Origin: Nocardia carnea NBRC 14403
GTDB taxonomy: Bacteria; Actinomycetota; Actinomycetes; Mycobacteriales; Mycobacteriaceae
Direction of reading: 5' to 3'
Assembly (NCBI RefSeq): GCF_000308515.1
Contig: NZ_BAFV01000041.1
Span: forward strand, 32,014 to 96,013
DNA: 64,000 bases
Under the pieces are notes generated by a model. The model was not told the origin of the DNA, made no database searches, and saw only the letters and a program-made list of their open reading frames with translations. Positions 61,995-64,000 of this stretch are shown one piece after another (within the stretch, counting starts at the first letter, position 1; each line of letters opens with the position of its first letter). The position numbers and the translations under genes were made by a program.

Positions 61995-62819
61995 TCAGCC
62001 CAGGTCGGCCACCGCCGCCGCCATCGCCGCGTGCGGGGCCGGTTTGCCGGTGAACTGCTCGACCTGCCCGTAGGCCTGTTCGAGCAACATCTGCAGACCA
62101 CCGATCACGGTGTGACCGGCCGCCGCCACCGCGTCCGCGAGGGGTGTCGGCCACGGGTTGTACAGGGCATCGAGCACCACGGGAGCAGCCGCCACGGCGC
62201 CGGCGATACCGGCAGCCGCCTGATACGGGACCGTGCTGACCACCGCGCCGGCCGCCGCGCAGCGCCGGGCCAGCTCGGGCGCATCGAAACCGATCACCTC
62301 GGTTTCCGCGCCGAGTTGCGCGGCGAGGTCGCGCGCACCGGCTGCCCGGCCCGCATCGCGCGCCACGATGGTCACCCGCCGGGCCCCGAGTCCGGTGAGC
62401 GCCAGCAGCGCCGGACGGGCGGTCCCGCCGGCGCCGAGTACGACCGCTTCGGACAACCCGGTCACACCGCCGCTCCGCAGCGCGCCCAGCACGCCGTCCA
62501 CATCGGTACAGTCCGCCCGCCAGCCGGACTCGGTCCGGACCAGGGTGTTGGCCGAGCCGACGAGGACTGCTCGTTCGGTGCGTTCGTCCGCGTAGGCCAG
62601 CGCGGCTTCCTTGCCCGGCATGGTCACCGACAGACCGACCCATTCCGGGCCCAGTCCGTCCACCAGCCGCGGCAACTCGGCCGCGGTGCATTCGATCCGG
62701 TCGTAGGTCCAGTCCAGGCCGAGCGCCCGATAGGCGGCCAGATGCAGCTGCGGCGAGCGGGAATGGGTGATGGGGCTACCCAGCACGGCCGCCCGCCGTG
62801 GACCCGATTCAGCGCCCAC
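61995..62819 (-). CDS. aroE: Shikimate 5-dehydrogenase
   Basis: AroE reduces 3-dehydroshikimate with NADPH. The 274-residue protein has AAVLGSPITHSRSPQLHLAA for substrate binding, GLSVTMPGKEAALAYAD containing the catalytic lysine, and the Rossmann motif AVVLGAGGTARPALLAL. NPWPTPLADA and GGLQMLLEQA are the usual C-terminal motifs. I chose the GTG at 62819, which overlaps the mltG stop by 11 nt; the longer frame upstream runs through mltG. The order mltG-aroE is conserved in relatives. Confidence 0.95.
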   Translation of the reverse strand: MGAESGPRRAAVLGSPITHSRSPQLHLAAYRALGLDWTYDRIECTAAELPRLVDGLGPEWVGLSVTMPGKEAALAYADERTERAVLVGSANTLVRTESGWRADCTDVDGVLGALRSGGVTGLSEAVVLGAGGTARPALLALTGLGARRVTIVARDAGRAAGARDLAAQLGAETEVIGFDAPELARRCAAAGAVVSTVPYQAAAGIAGAVAAAPVVLDALYNPWPTPLADAVAAAGHTVIGGLQMLLEQAYGQVEQFTGKPAPHAAMAAAVADLG

Positions 62820-64000
62820 TGTCGAGAATCCCGCTTTCCAGTGCCAGTTCGATGTTCTCCAGATGCTCGCCGTAGCTCTGGGTGAACAAGGTGGTGCCTT
62901 CGTTGTCCACCGTGACGAAGTACAGCCAGTCCCCCGGCTCGGGTTTCTCCATTGCCTCCAGCGCCCCGATCGAGGGGGCGGCGATGGGGGTGGCCGGCAG
63001 CCCGGCCATGGCATAGGTGTTCCACGGGGTGGTCTGCGCGCGATCGGCGTCGGTCGTGGCGACCTCGGTCTTGTCGAGCGCGTAGTTGACCGTGGAATCG
63101 AACTGCAACGGCTGACCGATCTCCAGCCGGTTGACGATCACCCGCGCCACCTTGCTCATATCCTGGGGCAGCGCTTCGCGTTCCACCAGGGAGGCCCCGA
63201 TAAGCGTTTCGTACGGGCTCAGCCCGTTGGCCGTCCCGGATTCGAGCACCCCGGTTTCCTCATAGCGCGTGGCACTTTCGCTGACCAGTTTCCGCAGGAT
63301 CTCCTGGGCGGAGCTGTTGGGGTCGAAATCCCAGCTGCCGGCGGCGATCAGTCCCTCGAGCTGCCGCCGCCGGTCGGGTACCTGCCGGACGGCATCCATC
63401 GCCCATTCCGGGACCCCGAGCGCGGCCAGATCGGCACCGGCACCGGCCTCTTCCAGTTGTTCGTAGGTGACGCACCGGCGTTCGGCGTCGGCGCCGACAC
63501 AACTGGCCGCGGCAATCTTGGTGTAGATCCCTTCCTTGCGGGCACCGGTGTTCACATCGTGCTGATCGTGTAACTGCCGGCCCTCGGAGATGACCAGATT
63601 GCCCACGCGGGCTTCCGGGGAAATCAGGGCCGCGACGGCGTCGCGGCCCGGACTCTGTTCGGGAATGGCGTAGTACCCGGGCTGTACCGAATTCATCCCC
63701 TCGTTCTGTACCGCCGCCTCGTAGAACGCGGCAGAACTGGCCACCACACCGGCTTCTTCCATCGCCGTGGCTATCTCGGTGGCCGTATCACCGGACGCCA
63801 CATGGACGACCACCGGTGCGCCCCCCGGACCGGCGAAATCTTCCGCGGGGGTGTAGCGATTGAGAAGTTTGTACATACCGGCACCGAGGATCAGGACGAG
63901 GACCACCGCGCCGGCCACCCAGACCAGCTTCCGGCGGCCACCGCCCTGTTGTTCCCGGGCCCGGCGGGCCGCCGCCCGGCCACCGCGGCGAGGCGCCGGG
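62809..64000 (-). CDS. mltG: Endolytic transglycosylase MltG (N-terminus beyond the window)
   Basis: MltG cleaves nascent peptidoglycan strands. The visible part has one membrane span (VAGAVVLVLILGAGMYKL), a LysM-like region (VVVHVASGDTATEIATAME), and the YceG catalytic domain with GASLVEREALPQDMSKVARV (catalytic Glu), NRLEIGQPLQFDSTVNYAL and NTYAMAGLPATPIAAPSIG. A GTG at 63918 exists, but the frame stays open to the window edge and encodes an arginine/glycine-rich cytosolic segment (EQQGGGRRKLVW before the span), so the gene most likely starts outside the window. Confidence 0.93.
   Translation of the reverse strand, partial: PAPRRGGRAAARRAREQQGGGRRKLVWVAGAVVLVLILGAGMYKLLNRYTPAEDFAGPGGAPVVVHVASGDTATEIATAMEEAGVVASSAAFYEAAVQNEGMNSVQPGYYAIPEQSPGRDAVAALISPEARVGNLVISEGRQLHDQHDVNTGARKEGIYTKIAAASCVGADAERRCVTYEQLEEAGAGADLAALGVPEWAMDAVRQVPDRRRQLEGLIAAGSWDFDPNSSAQEILRKLVSESATRYEETGVLESGTANGLSPYETLIGASLVEREALPQDMSKVARVIVNRLEIGQPLQFDSTVNYALDKTEVATTDADRAQTTPWNTYAMAGLPATPIAAPSIGALEAMEKPEPGDWLYFVTVDNEGTTLFTQSYGEHLENIELALESGILDSGR

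Overview
This window is high-GC actinobacterial chromosome from the order Mycobacteriales (the Corynebacterium/Mycobacterium/Nocardia group), most likely Nocardia or a close relative. The evidence is very high GC at third codon positions, many GTG and some TTG starts, diagnostic genes (mIHF, WhiA-CuvA-RapZ, an RsbW/UsfX-SigF pair, a PriA without helicase motifs), and a gene order that follows, with gaps, the order I recall for Mycobacterium tuberculosis and Corynebacterium glutamicum. No transposase, phage gene, tRNA, rRNA or CRISPR array was seen.

Layout. 1-1.7 kb: a DHA2 drug exporter, convergent with the glycolytic operon gap-pgk-tpiA (1.7-4.7 kb) and separated from it by a hairpin that carries the exporter's stop codon in its loop. 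5-6.1 kb: a GNAT acetyltransferase and a quiet stretch. 6.1-11.3 kb: uvrC, then rapZ-cuvA-whiA with 4-nt overlaps. 11.5-14.6 kb: a lipoprotein gamma-glutamyltransferase, a guanidinium exporter (Gdx) under a guanidine-III riboswitch, and a second GNAT. 14.7-17.6 kb: the riboflavin operon ribE-ribBA-ribH plus a PH-domain membrane protein, without ribD. 18.3-21.2 kb: a small unknown protein, rpe, and rsbW-sigF. 21.3-23.8 kb: a molybdopterin oxidoreductase and a YjbR protein. 23.9-27.5 kb: def-fmt-rsmB. 27.7-29.5 kb: a secreted lipase and a PadR regulator. 29.9-36.5 kb: mihF-gmk-rpoZ-coaBC-metK-priA. 37.3-46.1 kb: the pyrimidine operon pyrR-pyrB-pyrC-(PH protein)-carA-carB-pyrF.

46.3-51.8 kb is an accessory block: a methyltransferase, two TetR regulators, an AlkB-like oxygenase, a quinone oxidoreductase, a GXWXG/DUF4334 protein and an unknown gene. 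51.8-54.3 kb returns to core genes (pepQ-efp-nusB and a YciI protein). 54.5-58.3 kb holds a prepilin-peptidase gene and aroC-aroK-aroB on the opposite strand from their usual orientation. 58.4-61.9 kb is a non-core insert: two small membrane proteins, a histidine kinase and response regulator, and a B-4DMT protein. aroE and the window-truncated mltG close the window on the minus strand.

Functionally the window covers central carbon flow (gap, pgk, tpiA, rpe), flavin, pyrimidine, shikimate, SAM and CoA synthesis, translation start and modification (def, fmt, rsmB, efp), transcription (rpoZ, nusB, sigF), DNA repair and nucleoid structure (uvrC, priA, mihF). The strongest regulatory findings are: (1) a guanidine-III riboswitch whose pseudoknot strand can instead pair over the gdx ribosome-binding site; (2) a PyrR-binding motif overlapping the pyrR ribosome-binding site at the head of a translationally coupled operon; (3) a strong promoter with a 16-bp inverted repeat between a TetR gene and a quinone oxidoreductase. 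Structural oddities include a tandem 75-bp in-frame repeat at the start of pyrC, long arginine-rich tails on RsmB and AroK, and an apparent inversion of the aroC-aroK-aroB block.
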